DNA of 36,107 nt, taken from IMG/VR virus record IMGVR_UViG_3300001282_000028, positions 1 to 36,107 of that record; one strand, 5' to 3'. Position 1 is the first letter of the stretch. Each line of letters begins with the position of its first letter. Source of the DNA: a virus. Under the pieces are notes generated by a model. The model saw only the letters and a list, made by a program, of their open reading frames with translations. It had not been told where the DNA came from and made no database searches. Position numbers and translations under genes: made by a program. This document shows positions 28,140-34,918 of this stretch, in pieces.

Positions 28140-28402
28140 TAGTTGTTCTCCAATAGAATCTTTCGATGATCTGAAGTTTCTTCAGTAAGATGACGCTTTA
28201 GCTGTTCGAACCCACCGATATTGAAACCGTCGAGAACGATGATAGGAAACGTCTTAGCTTCTGGAAACTTTGTTAGTAGAACTTCCCGAGTAAAATCTTC
28301 ATCCAACTTGTACTCAACGAAATCTTTACCATGAATCTTTAACATCTGCTTTGCTTGATCGCAGAACGAACAGTTATTTTTTGAATAAATTTCAATTGCC
28401 AT
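28139..28402 (-). CDS. grx: Glutaredoxin
   Basis: 87 residues from MAIEIYSKNNCSFC (site GGAGG 8 nt upstream; the longer frame is not needed). Active-site CSFC (Cys11/Cys14), FPIIVLDGFNIGGFEQLKRHL is the cis-Pro glutathione-binding part. Reduces disulfides, typically ribonucleotide reductase, whose gene is also in the window. Confidence 0.93.
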   Translation of the reverse strand: MAIEIYSKNNCSFCDQAKQMLKIHGKDFVEYKLDEDFTREVLLTKFPEAKTFPIIVLDGFNIGGFEQLKRHLTEETSDHRKILLENN

Positions 28403-28512
28403 CGAAGTATTCCTCCCAATATAAATTAACATCGGCAGGATTGTAAGGATTATATCCGTGCTCGATCATGTCTGTCTCTACCATAAATTCTAGATCACTA
28501 CTCATGTTCATA
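28392..28512 (-). pseudogene. Small ORF interrupted by a one-base shift
   Basis: On the minus strand GGAGG is followed by ATGAACATGAGT then TAG, a 4-codon frame. Removing one base at AGTTAGTGA would open a 39-codon frame (MNMSSDLEFMVETDMIEHGYNPYN and so on, ending WEEYFDGN) that stops inside the glutaredoxin start. The downstream part alone can start at 28,484 (30 aa, poor site). Frameshifted gene, sequencing error or programmed shift. Confidence 0.4.
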
Positions 28513-28534
28513 ACAACCTCCACATTTAGACAGA

Positions 28535-28545
28535 TTATATTATAC
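28535..28545 (-). promoter_or_regulatory. Possible minus-strand promoter (-10 TATAAT)
   Basis: Two overlapping TATAAT hexamers on the minus strand 20-30 nt before the GGAGG-preceded start. The -35 region is poor, so an activator may be required, or this is only AT-rich leader. Confidence 0.4.
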
Positions 28546-28570
28546 TAAATTCTAGGGTAAAAGTAAACTC

Positions 28571-29296
28571 TTATTTTAAGGAGAGCTCTTTATCTTTTAA
28601 TGAAGCCTCGTATTTATTCATCTTGTCAATGTAGCCACGATTACGTAGCTCTTTAAATACAAGATTCTCTCTACCAAATTCTCCATACTGTTGTAGAGAT
28701 GCAGTTCGCATGTTTTTGAATCTAACTTTCATATTGTTGAATGATTCTTCGCCCATGTGATGCTTAATCATATGGTCAATAGCATGCATATAATGTGAGA
28801 CTTTTTGTTTAAGTAGATGATCGTTTTGAAAATCATAATCTACTTTGTGTGGTTTGGCAACCCACTTGTCATTCTGTAATGAATATACGCCTTGGTTCTT
28901 TGGATATTTAATATCGTCATCCTGAGCGTAAGGTTCTAGAGGATAACCATATACATCTACATTGTGAGTAAGAGTCCATAGAGACTTCTTATCCTGTAGA
29001 TATTCTTCTACAAACTTTGGGTCGCTGAATAATTTGCTACGATCTACGATTAGATGAACGTCAATGTCAGACTTGCCAGTGTAATTGTAGTTGGCATTGC
29101 CACCTGTCATAACGATATCTTGGATCATTGACTTTGGAATTTTAGCGAACTCTGCCCAAGCATGACCAAACTTAATAAGAGCCTGTCTTACTTCTGGTTT
29201 GATCTTATCTTCGTCTTTCCATATCTTAGAGTTTAACTCATCGTGATATTGAAGAGTGAGTTTTATCTCAGTCAGATAATCGCTAAAATTCAGCAT
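28571..29296 (-). CDS. Nucleotidyltransferase-fold (pol-beta-like) protein
   Basis: 241 residues. VMTGGNANYNYTGKSDIDVHLIVD is a pol-beta nucleotidyltransferase core (GG/GS...DxD) with a likely third acid around ENVDVYGYPLEPY region (VDVYG). The family in phages is of unknown target; tRNA, protein or antibiotic-like small molecules are possible. C-terminal helical half: HAIDHMIKHHMG, FKNMRTASLQQYGEFG. Strong GGAGG site and late promoter upstream. Confidence 0.7.
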   Translation of the reverse strand: MLNFSDYLTEIKLTLQYHDELNSKIWKDEDKIKPEVRQALIKFGHAWAEFAKIPKSMIQDIVMTGGNANYNYTGKSDIDVHLIVDRSKLFSDPKFVEEYLQDKKSLWTLTHNVDVYGYPLEPYAQDDDIKYPKNQGVYSLQNDKWVAKPHKVDYDFQNDHLLKQKVSHYMHAIDHMIKHHMGEESFNNMKVRFKNMRTASLQQYGEFGRENLVFKELRNRGYIDKMNKYEASLKDKELSLK

Positions 29297-29319
29297 GTTT
29301 CCTCCGGAATGTTATGTAT

Positions 29320-29327
29320 TATTTATA
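29320..29327 (-). promoter_or_regulatory. T4-type late promoter (TATAAATA), minus strand
   Basis: Exact late octamer on the minus strand, 24 nt before the start at 29296, in the short gap between two genes, with CCGGAGG in between. Good position for a late transcript. Confidence 0.65.
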
Positions 29328-29343
29328 ATTCCAGAGAGTTATA

Positions 29344-30048
29344 TCACTTGGTCTTGATGTAAGACGCCTTGATCTTACTCTTCTCAAGAACCTCAAACCC
29401 ATTAGGGAATAGATACTTCTGTTCTACGATCTCATCATGATCGTACATCCAGATGTCATCGAATACATACACAGCACCAGCTGGTGCTCGCTGGACAAAG
29501 AAGTCTACTTCTAGATGTAGAGCGCTGTTATCATGTGGACCATCAAAAAATACGAAAGCATATTCATTCTCATACTTCTTGACGTTATCATATACTGGAA
29601 CGCCATCGCCATAACGATTGAAGAACTCATGATCTTCTAGACAGAAGAACGAGAAGTTTAGACCAGCATTATAGGCATAGAAATATAGAGAAGGAATGAT
29701 ACGATTACGCATTGTGTTATCATAATCAAAACGCTGAGGAGAAGTCAATTCCTTAGACATCTTATCGCCTTCGATCGCACGATCTGGATTATGAATGGTC
29801 ATGTTGAGATTGGTGCATTCAATCTCGATGTTACCATAAGGATCAATGCAGAACATAGAACGGTTGCTGTTACCAGTATGAACTAGAGTGTCAATAATCA
29901 TCTTAGCGGATCCGCCACGACGAGTACCAATTTCAACAACAGCACCAGGAACATCTGGCTTTACTGCAGCTACTGCATTAACTAGAATCTCATATTCCTG
30001 AGAGTCTGTACCGAATACTTCTTCATCACTAAAACGAATGATCGCCAT
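29344..30048 (-). CDS. Class I SAM methyltransferase-like protein
   Basis: 234 residues. GAVVEIGTRRGGSAKMIIDTL (motif I), MFCIDPYGN (acidic motif II), YAFVFFDGPHDNSALHLEVDFFVQRAPAGAVYVFDDIWMYDHDE as the metal-assisted MTase_24-type active site. Such enzymes methylate sugars or small molecules (TylF/CmcI-like). May modify the same sugar as the heptose operon. TAATG-coupled to the small gene before it. Confidence 0.75.
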   Translation of the reverse strand: MAIIRFSDEEVFGTDSQEYEILVNAVAAVKPDVPGAVVEIGTRRGGSAKMIIDTLVHTGNSNRSMFCIDPYGNIEIECTNLNMTIHNPDRAIEGDKMSKELTSPQRFDYDNTMRNRIIPSLYFYAYNAGLNFSFFCLEDHEFFNRYGDGVPVYDNVKKYENEYAFVFFDGPHDNSALHLEVDFFVQRAPAGAVYVFDDIWMYDHDEIVEQKYLFPNGFEVLEKSKIKASYIKTK

Positions 30049-30152
30049 TACTTTACTCCATTATATCCAATACCACAATGCTTCTGCTTTGCAGACTTTT
30101 TGCCTTCAATTGCTTCTAGAATTCGAGAAAGCAATACGATTACCATTGACAT
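30048..30152 (-). CDS. Small phage protein (34 aa)
   Basis: 34 residues: MSMVIVLLSRILEAIEGKKSAKQKHCGIGYNGVK. GGGAG site 8 nt before the ATG and TAATG overlap with the methyltransferase start support translation. Amphipathic N-terminal helix, basic tail. Function unknown. Confidence 0.6.
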   Translation of the reverse strand: MSMVIVLLSRILEAIEGKKSAKQKHCGIGYNGVK

Positions 30153-30153
30153 A

Positions 30154-30393
30154 TTATACTCCCATAAAAACTTTAACTACGCCAGCAGCGTATATTAAAA
30201 GAATAAAAACTTGAATTGTGATTAGTGACCACTTCTTCCAGTGCAAAGCCATAAGCAACCAAAGAAAGTTACCTAATGCACTCATATATATGTTAGCTGG
30301 ATATACGTTCCATGATGTAAGAGCAACACCAATAATCAAAGTTATGGTTGCTGCCCACTCAATAAAAGTCCACAATCTGGTCTGCGATGCCAT
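30154..30393 (-). CDS. Small integral membrane protein
   Basis: 79 residues with three hydrophobic stretches: FIEWAATITLIIGVALTSW, IYMSALGNFLWLLMALHW and LITIQVFILLIYAAGVVKVF. Three transmembrane helices by eye. Starts 35 nt inside the end of the ClpP-like gene. Could be holin-like given the lysis genes nearby, but that is only position-based. Confidence 0.7.
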   Translation of the reverse strand: MASQTRLWTFIEWAATITLIIGVALTSWNVYPANIYMSALGNFLWLLMALHWKKWSLITIQVFILLIYAAGVVKVFMGV

Positions 30394-30937
30394 ACTTCAC
30401 TGCCTCCTTGGGCGTCAACCAAACATCTTCTGGTGGTAGCAAATACTTTTTAATAACTGCTTCTGTTTGGCCAGTGCATTTTCTATAATGATCAACAAGA
30501 CGTTGACTTGTATTGTTAAATTCTTTTACTGATGCCATCAATTCATGTTCTTTGCCCATAGATCCCCATGAAAACTGGTGGGAAAGAATAGCGGTGTTTC
30601 TAGTAATGTAGCGATGTCCTTTCGTTCCCGACATGAACGTAAGTAGACCACAAGAAGCAATTTCACCAAGTCCATATGTATATACCGGAATCTTTGAGCC
30701 TTTCATCGTGTCAATTAATGCAAAGGCTGAGGGAACTTCGCCGCCAGGAGAGTTGATAATCATCTTCATAAACTTTGGGCGGTCTTTCTTCATTAGATTG
30801 CGAGCAAGAATAAATTTCATTGCTTCGCCTGTCGAACCTGCATCAAAAGTTGAATTAAAAAGATAATAATGATGATCTTCTATGTTGGGAATATCTATGT
30901 TCTTATCCTCTTTTTCTATGTTCAAGTTTGCCTCCAT
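30359..30937 (-). CDS. clpP: ClpP-like serine protease
   Basis: 192 residues. MIINSPGGEVPSAFALIDTM, GEIASCGLLTFMSG (nucleophile Ser95), ILSHQFSWG (His120) and a final WLTPKEAVKYGIADQIVD (usual ClpP ending). Phage ClpP-type proteases may process prohead or regulatory proteins, alone or with host ClpX. The ATG at 30937 has no ribosome site and lies right after a terminator; GGAGG falls inside codons 2-3, so TTG at 30925 (codon 5) is a better start. Confidence 0.9.
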   Translation of the reverse strand: MEANLNIEKEDKNIDIPNIEDHHYYLFNSTFDAGSTGEAMKFILARNLMKKDRPKFMKMIINSPGGEVPSAFALIDTMKGSKIPVYTYGLGEIASCGLLTFMSGTKGHRYITRNTAILSHQFSWGSMGKEHELMASVKEFNNTSQRLVDHYRKCTGQTEAVIKKYLLPPEDVWLTPKEAVKYGIADQIVDFY

Positions 30938-30942
30938 GATAA

Positions 30943-30970
30943 AAAGGGAGGCACGGACATTGCCTCCCTT
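30943..30970 (-). terminator. Intrinsic terminator of the endolysin unit
   Basis: On the minus strand GGGAGGC / GCCTCCC is followed by TTTTTA. It lies between the exported M15 gene and ClpP. Confidence 0.85.
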
Positions 30971-30979
30971 ATACTTATA

Positions 30980-31525
30980 TTATCTCTGTACGTGCATATG
31001 GTTGTAATGACCAGCAGTTCGCCATAGAACAGTATAACCTTCTGCTCTTAGGTTGGATGCTAAGCGATCAAAACGACCTGCATATCCTGAGCGAGCTTCA
31101 TATACACCACGTCCTACGTTAATGTCAATAGCATTACCAGAGTAATGCGCAGAATGATGAGCGTGAACGTGATGAACGCCCCCGAATGCTGGGTGTTCAG
31201 AAACACGGAATCCAGCATGCTGCAACTCACGACCAAGTGCTACAATTGAACCACCTGTATATGATTCGTCTGCTTGATCGAAACGATAAGTTGCCTCTCT
31301 TTGTTTATAGTATGATTGAGCATGCTTTCTGCTTTTAAATTTAAAAACAGGCGACACGCCCCAGTTGTCGTCAGTTCCACCTAGAATTGCATCTAGAGGA
31401 TTCGTTTCTTCAACTTCGTAGTTTGCTGAATACTGACTATGTTTGCCGTGAGGACGGGCAGATGCTACGTTGCTGAATGCAAGCATAGCTGCTGCTGTCA
31501 TCGCAGCTAGAATAATCTTCTTCAT
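30980..31525 (-). CDS. Exported M15-type peptidase (endolysin)
   Basis: 181 residues with signal peptide MKKIILAAMTAAAMLAFSNVASA. The C-terminal domain has HYSGNAIDIN (H-x6-D zinc ligands) and HYNHMHV (third His) of the M15 D-Ala-D-Ala carboxypeptidase/L-Ala-D-Glu endopeptidase family. Cleaves peptidoglycan stem peptides in the periplasm, probably for lysis. A His-rich stretch (HHVHAHHSAHYS) lies before the site. Confidence 0.85.
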   Translation of the reverse strand: MKKIILAAMTAAAMLAFSNVASARPHGKHSQYSANYEVEETNPLDAILGGTDDNWGVSPVFKFKSRKHAQSYYKQREATYRFDQADESYTGGSIVALGRELQHAGFRVSEHPAFGGVHHVHAHHSAHYSGNAIDINVGRGVYEARSGYAGRFDRLASNLRAEGYTVLWRTAGHYNHMHVQR

Positions 31526-31561
31526 TTTGGGATTTACCTTTCTGTTATGTGCAACCGACTC

Positions 31562-31969
31562 TTAACACGGATGGTAATTTAAATGTGCGGTTCCAGAGAA
31601 ACCTAGAGCACGAGCCACGTTTTGATTAACGTCAATTGTTCTTCCTCTGACGAATGGCCCTCTATCGGTTACAACGGCTTCTACTTGCCTACCATTTGAC
31701 GGATTGTGGATACAAACCGTGGTTCCAAATGGTAAGGTTCTATGCGCCACACCGTAATGATGACGCATACCGGATGCTGTCCGTCCGCTCCGGTCGTTAT
31801 ACCACGAGGCGTTATGTCCGCCACCAGTGGAATAATTATTTATATGCTTTCCGTGCTTGCCATATGCGACCTGCTGGGGTTGATTCCAACCACCAAACAA
31901 GTCATCTAAAAAACCAGCATGTGCAGGGAGAGTTACTAGCGCAAAGGCTAGTGCTATAATAAAACGCAT
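31562..31969 (-). CDS. Exported RlpA-like (double-psi barrel) protein
   Basis: 135 residues from MRFIIALAFALVTLPAHA (signal peptide; AAGGATAT site). ASWYNDRSGRTASG, LPFGTTVCIHNPSNGRQVEAVVTDRGPFVRGRTIDVNQNVARALGF is the RlpA/DPBB core with the conserved Asp. RlpA homologues are lytic transglycosylases acting on denuded glycan. Next to the M15 endolysin it suggests a two-enzyme envelope attack. A long G/H-rich linker precedes the barrel. Confidence 0.9.
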   Translation of the reverse strand: MRFIIALAFALVTLPAHAGFLDDLFGGWNQPQQVAYGKHGKHINNYSTGGGHNASWYNDRSGRTASGMRHHYGVAHRTLPFGTTVCIHNPSNGRQVEAVVTDRGPFVRGRTIDVNQNVARALGFSGTAHLNYHPC

Positions 31970-31987
31970 AATATATCCTTTCAAAAA

Positions 31988-32064
31988 TGGTGTCTCAGGT
32001 AGGACTCGAACCTACAACCACGCTGTTATGAGCAGCGGGAACTAACCAATTGTTCTACTGAGAC
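31988..32064 (-). tRNA. tRNA (CAT anticodon: Met or Ile2), minus strand
   Basis: Perfect acceptor GTCTCAG/CTGAGAC, stem CGCTG/CAGCG with loop CTCATAA, T loop TTCGAGT, CCA encoded. Only tRNA outside the main array. Its T8-A9-G10 is the stop codon of the small gene before it. Confidence 0.93.
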
Positions 32065-32216
32065 AATTTCTTTTTAAGCCAAGCCTCACGTAATGCTTTC
32101 TTATGGGCTTCGCTTTTTGGTCTACCTTTAAGAGCAAGACCGCCTTTTCTACCATTCTCAGATAACTGATCTGTGGTAAACTTCTTTACATTTTTCTTGC
32201 CATTCTCAGATAGCAT
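32055..32216 (-). CDS. Small NUMOD3-like basic protein (53 aa)
   Basis: MLSENGKKNVKKFTTDQLSEN... to KKKLSQ; LSENGRKGGLALKGRPKSEAHKKALREAW is one NUMOD3-type DNA-binding repeat of homing endonucleases, here without any nuclease domain. Start is 1-2 nt after the oxygenase stop; stop is inside the tRNA. A remnant of a mobile gene or a stand-alone DNA-binding protein. Confidence 0.7.
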   Translation of the reverse strand: MLSENGKKNVKKFTTDQLSENGRKGGLALKGRPKSEAHKKALREAWLKKKLSQ

Positions 32217-32217
32217 T

Positions 32218-32763
32218 TCACTTATATTGAATCACAAACGATAATCTGTTTTCTTTTGCGTACATATTTGGCGGAAGGATCATATGAGGAATAGATCCAT
32301 CGAATACAATAACCCTTCCTGGTTTAAAGAAAGAACAGTACTCTACTTCTTGTAAGTCTTCAGAAGAAAATAGAGTACACCCAGCCCACTCATTATCCCA
32401 AACCATATTTGAATAATATAAAAACGTCAACCCGTTTTTACAATCAGTATGGAAAGAACAATCCTCAGCAGCGTTAGAACAATTTACTCGTATCTGATGA
32501 ATTTCTCTAGAAGGCAAATCATACTTCTTAGAAATAAATTTGAAACCTTCTGTTTCTAGCATTCCTGACGTTTCCAAGTCAACGTAAGAATATCTAGAAA
32601 AGATTTGTTTACGATACGACGAAGAAGCACTATCATTACCAGTTATATTGAATAAAGAATTCGAATAGAAAAGATAAAAATTGTACCTTTCGGCGTAACC
32701 AAACAAGTCATCATATACATGAATTATTCTGTTACTGGATGTCTCTATTTCTTTACAGTTCAT
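32218..32763 (-). CDS. 2OG-Fe(II) oxygenase-like protein (P4H type)
   Basis: 181 residues. FHTDCKNGLTFLYYSN (HxD), WAGCTLFSSED, PGRVIVFDGSIPHMILPP (distal His) and NRLSFVIQYK (Arg) form the prolyl-hydroxylase-like iron site. Hydroxylates an unknown protein or small molecule. Third enzyme of this superfamily here, not closely similar to the others. 1-nt overlap with the YkuK-like gene upstream. Confidence 0.82.
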   Translation of the reverse strand: MNCKEIETSSNRIIHVYDDLFGYAERYNFYLFYSNSLFNITGNDSASSSYRKQIFSRYSYVDLETSGMLETEGFKFISKKYDLPSREIHQIRVNCSNAAEDCSFHTDCKNGLTFLYYSNMVWDNEWAGCTLFSSEDLQEVEYCSFFKPGRVIVFDGSIPHMILPPNMYAKENRLSFVIQYK

Positions 32764-33221
32764 TATGCCAACAGCCTATCAGCTGCGATAGATGCTGCGA
32801 AAGCGTTGGGCTTTACGAAAGGTACTACGTTACAAAATCCCTTAATATAGCCAACTGCTTCAGAGATTACGCATGAAGAACCATGCTTCTCGTCAGGGTT
32901 GATGTCCAGATGGATTTGAACATCTCGGTAGCCGATAACTTCCTCAAGATCCAAATACATCTGTGCTGTGCGCATAACTTCATTCATCAAGCGCATACGT
33001 GGCTTATCCTTCTTCTGATCATAATCTCTTTCAGATTCTAGTTGACCAAAAACTTTACAACCACGATTACCATCATAGTGAACAACCACAACAGTACAGT
33101 ATTCAGCATGCCAGACATCACCCTTACGATAACGTGCTGAATCTGAACCGATGTAGATTTTTGTTGACAATGATGTGTTGACAATGAACTCTCTAACTTC
33201 GTCCAGATCCAGCTTACGCAT
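32763..33221 (-). CDS. YkuK-like RNase H-fold protein (DUF458)
   Basis: 152 residues. IYIGSDSARY (acidic strand 1), VQIHLDINPDEKHGSSCVISEAVGYIKGF and VPFVKPNAFAASIAADRLL match the YkuK/DUF458 family with RNase H-like fold. Exact activity unknown; RNA or DNA cleavage possible. Confidence 0.8.
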   Translation of the reverse strand: MRKLDLDEVREFIVNTSLSTKIYIGSDSARYRKGDVWHAEYCTVVVVHYDGNRGCKVFGQLESERDYDQKKDKPRMRLMNEVMRTAQMYLDLEEVIGYRDVQIHLDINPDEKHGSSCVISEAVGYIKGFCNVVPFVKPNAFAASIAADRLLA

Positions 33222-33224
33222 TTC

Positions 33225-33512
33225 TTATAGTCCTAGAACACCAAGGCCAAGAAGACCCTGCTTACCCTTTGGGGTAATATCAATAGAAATATCGCTACCG
33301 TCGTTATCAACATCAACGTCAGCGCCTGGAGGAGCAGTCACAACTAGACCGTGTGGGGTATACTGTGCGGCTGGTGCATAAACGCCATTGCTCTTGGTAG
33401 CACCAGGAACAGCAACAGTCTTACCGTTGTGAGTCTCGTCTAGAGTTGTTAGTGCGGATGCAGAAACTGTTAGACCGAGAACGATTGCTGCTGATAGAAA
33501 AAACTTATTCAT
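33225..33512 (-). CDS. Small exported protein
   Basis: 95 residues. Signal peptide MNKFFLSAAIVLGLTVSASA; mature part GKTVAVPGATKSNGVYAPAAQYTPHGLVVTAPPG, an acidic DVDVDNDGSD segment and a glycine-rich end (GLLGLGVLGL). Site GAAAGGTG. One of five signal-peptide proteins in the window. Function unknown. Confidence 0.75.
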   Translation of the reverse strand: MNKFFLSAAIVLGLTVSASALTTLDETHNGKTVAVPGATKSNGVYAPAAQYTPHGLVVTAPPGADVDVDNDGSDISIDITPKGKQGLLGLGVLGL

Positions 33513-33536
33513 TATTATTCACCTTTCTTGATTAAA

Positions 33537-33635
33537 TTACTTACGCTTGCGACCCTTCAAACGACGAGCCTTGCGCTTCTGACTGCCGACTTTACGGCGA
33601 CCCTTACGTGGTCGATTCTTACTTGGCCATGGCAT
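33537..33635 (-). CDS. Very basic 32-aa peptide
   Basis: MPWPSKNRPRKGRRKVGSQK then RKARRLKGRKRK: 17 of 32 residues are Lys or Arg. TGGAGGTG site and a perfect promoter just upstream. Likely a nucleic-acid-binding or DNA-packing peptide, or a host-ribosome/RNA interactor; unknown. Confidence 0.7.
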   Translation of the reverse strand: MPWPSKNRPRKGRRKVGSQKRKARRLKGRKRK

Positions 33636-33661
33636 TATGCACCTCCATTGTTAATAGGTTT

Positions 33662-33689
33662 ATTATACCTTCTTTTTCAAAAATGTCAA
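33662..33689 (-). promoter_or_regulatory. Consensus sigma70 promoter, minus strand
   Basis: TTGACA - 16 nt - TATAAT on the minus strand, within the 3' end of the GIY-YIG-like gene and 27 nt before the basic peptide start. Drives the basic peptide, the exported protein and beyond. Confidence 0.8.
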
Positions 33690-34070
33690 GTGTTTCTTGT
33701 GTATCTTACACGAGATCCACGAGTTATACCATTGATCGGACTCGAGAACATCGTTCTGAAACTGATACTTGGATTCAAAGTATGACATCTCGCCTTTCGA
33801 AGAACAGAATCTAAGAATCTCTCTTCTGAATTGATCTTGGCCGAATATGTTTACGTGATGATTTAGCTCTTCATTAGATCCAAAGTAGTCTTTCCAATCA
33901 GACTCTACTTTGTATTTCTTTTTCTTACCCTTGAGCTGTTTTGTTTTTGAGAAATAAAAATTCTTCTTACCGATATATTTTCTTTCGGTGCGAAGATTGG
34001 TAATTATATAGACGAATCCAATATAATTACCAATATCTTCTACAATCTCACCTTTATAAATCCATGACAT
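33663..34070 (-). CDS. GIY-YIG-like endonuclease (Seg-like)
   Basis: 135 residues. GFVYIITNLRTERKYIGKKNF is the GIY-YIG core, then SDWKDYFGSNEELNHHVNIFGQDQFRREILRFCSSKGEMSYFESKYQ with the Arg and Glu. No C-terminal DNA-binding module, like small Seg/Hef-type phage enzymes. Its start codon and ribosome site are held in a hairpin. Confidence 0.8.
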   Translation of the reverse strand: MSWIYKGEIVEDIGNYIGFVYIITNLRTERKYIGKKNFYFSKTKQLKGKKKKYKVESDWKDYFGSNEELNHHVNIFGQDQFRREILRFCSSKGEMSYFESKYQFQNDVLESDQWYNSWISCKIHKKHLTFLKKKV

Positions 34071-34091
34071 CCCGAATCTCCTTCGGGATAT
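34068..34091 (-). promoter_or_regulatory. RBS hairpin of GIY-YIG-like gene
   Basis: On the minus strand ATCCCGAA-ggaga-TTCGGGAT: 8 bp, GGAG in the loop, and the ATG overlapping the 3' strand. May limit translation from read-through mRNA. Confidence 0.65.
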
Positions 34092-34280
34092 TTAGTCCTC
34101 TTCGTATTCTTCTTCGTCTTCATCTTCTTCGTGATAACCAATCAATTCACAGATAGCTTCAATAAATTCTAAAGAATTTTCAACTATTCTATCTGTTTGA
34201 TAGATAGTCTCCGAACAATCAATTTTGTTTTCTTTAATAAATTCTCTACAAAGATCGAATAATTCTGCATCAACCTTCAT
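34092..34280 (-). CDS. Small acidic phage protein
   Basis: 62 residues, helical with a poly-acidic end (EEDEDEEEYEED). Net charge strongly negative, DNA-mimic-like composition, but no motif. AAGGAATAATAA before ATG. Function unknown. Confidence 0.65.
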   Translation of the reverse strand: MKVDAELFDLCREFIKENKIDCSETIYQTDRIVENSLEFIEAICELIGYHEEDEDEEEYEED

Positions 34281-34283
34281 TTA

Positions 34284-34709
34284 TTATTCCTTCTTTTTGT
34301 TTTGTTGATAAACCACAGAGCCATAAATCTCTTCATAAGATAAACCGTCCGGCACAGCCGAAGATGCATTAACTGAATACCATGGGTCAAATACTGCAGT
34401 ATTAGAAGAATTTATACATGCATTACTAGAAGCAACAGCCGTTACGCTAGAAGTAGTCGAGCAATATGTTTTAGACGGACAATTATGATATCCACAAACA
34501 TATCCATACGCTTTACCAGCCTCGAAAAATCTACCACAAACAAAACAAGTATGTCCAAAACTCGGCTTCTTATTTAAGTAATCATCTTGCAGATTTGGTT
34601 TGTAAGGGTTTGAAGGAGGGAGACCTTCGGTCTTACCTCTATTGTAACCAGCTTCCCAGCCATTTTGATATCCGGCAGTATAACCGTTTTGCCAATCATT
34701 AGTATTCAT
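34284..34709 (-). CDS. Putative zinc-binding phage protein
   Basis: 141 residues from MNTNDWQNGYTAGYQNGWEAGYNRG (aromatic Gly/Tyr repeat), in ATGA overlap with the gene before. CFVCGRFF and CGYHNCPSKTYC give a probable zinc site; the rest is Ser/Thr/Ala-rich and likely flexible. Function unknown. Confidence 0.65.
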   Translation of the reverse strand: MNTNDWQNGYTAGYQNGWEAGYNRGKTEGLPPSNPYKPNLQDDYLNKKPSFGHTCFVCGRFFEAGKAYGYVCGYHNCPSKTYCSTTSSVTAVASSNACINSSNTAVFDPWYSVNASSAVPDGLSYEEIYGSVVYQQNKKKE

Positions 34710-34918
34710 ACTGGACCCCATTTACCCATTGGGCAACTTGAATTATTAATGTGAGTTTTGAGAGGCATATAACACCAACATAATTTACAATATTTCCATC
34801 GATGTAGATGTTCGCACGCTTCGCAAATTTCTATTCTTTTATTTCTATCTTCTTGGGAAGCTAAGAATTGTTTTTCAATTAACCCAACATTCTTAGCTTC
34901 CCACTTTTCGTCTATCAT
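34706..34918 (-). CDS. Small Cys-rich phage protein
   Basis: 70 residues from MIDEKWEAKN. ICEACEHL...YCKLCWCYMPLKTH...SSCPMGKW: a compact zinc-type Cys set of a family common in T4-like phages, often near RNR genes. Start overlaps the RNR stop by 4 nt. Confidence 0.75.
   Translation of the reverse strand: MIDEKWEAKNVGLIEKQFLASQEDRNKRIEICEACEHLHRWKYCKLCWCYMPLKTHINNSSCPMGKWGPV

Noticed and set aside
31838-31845. TATAAATA on the minus strand inside the RlpA-like gene
   Set aside because: Inside coding sequence with no gene start nearby.
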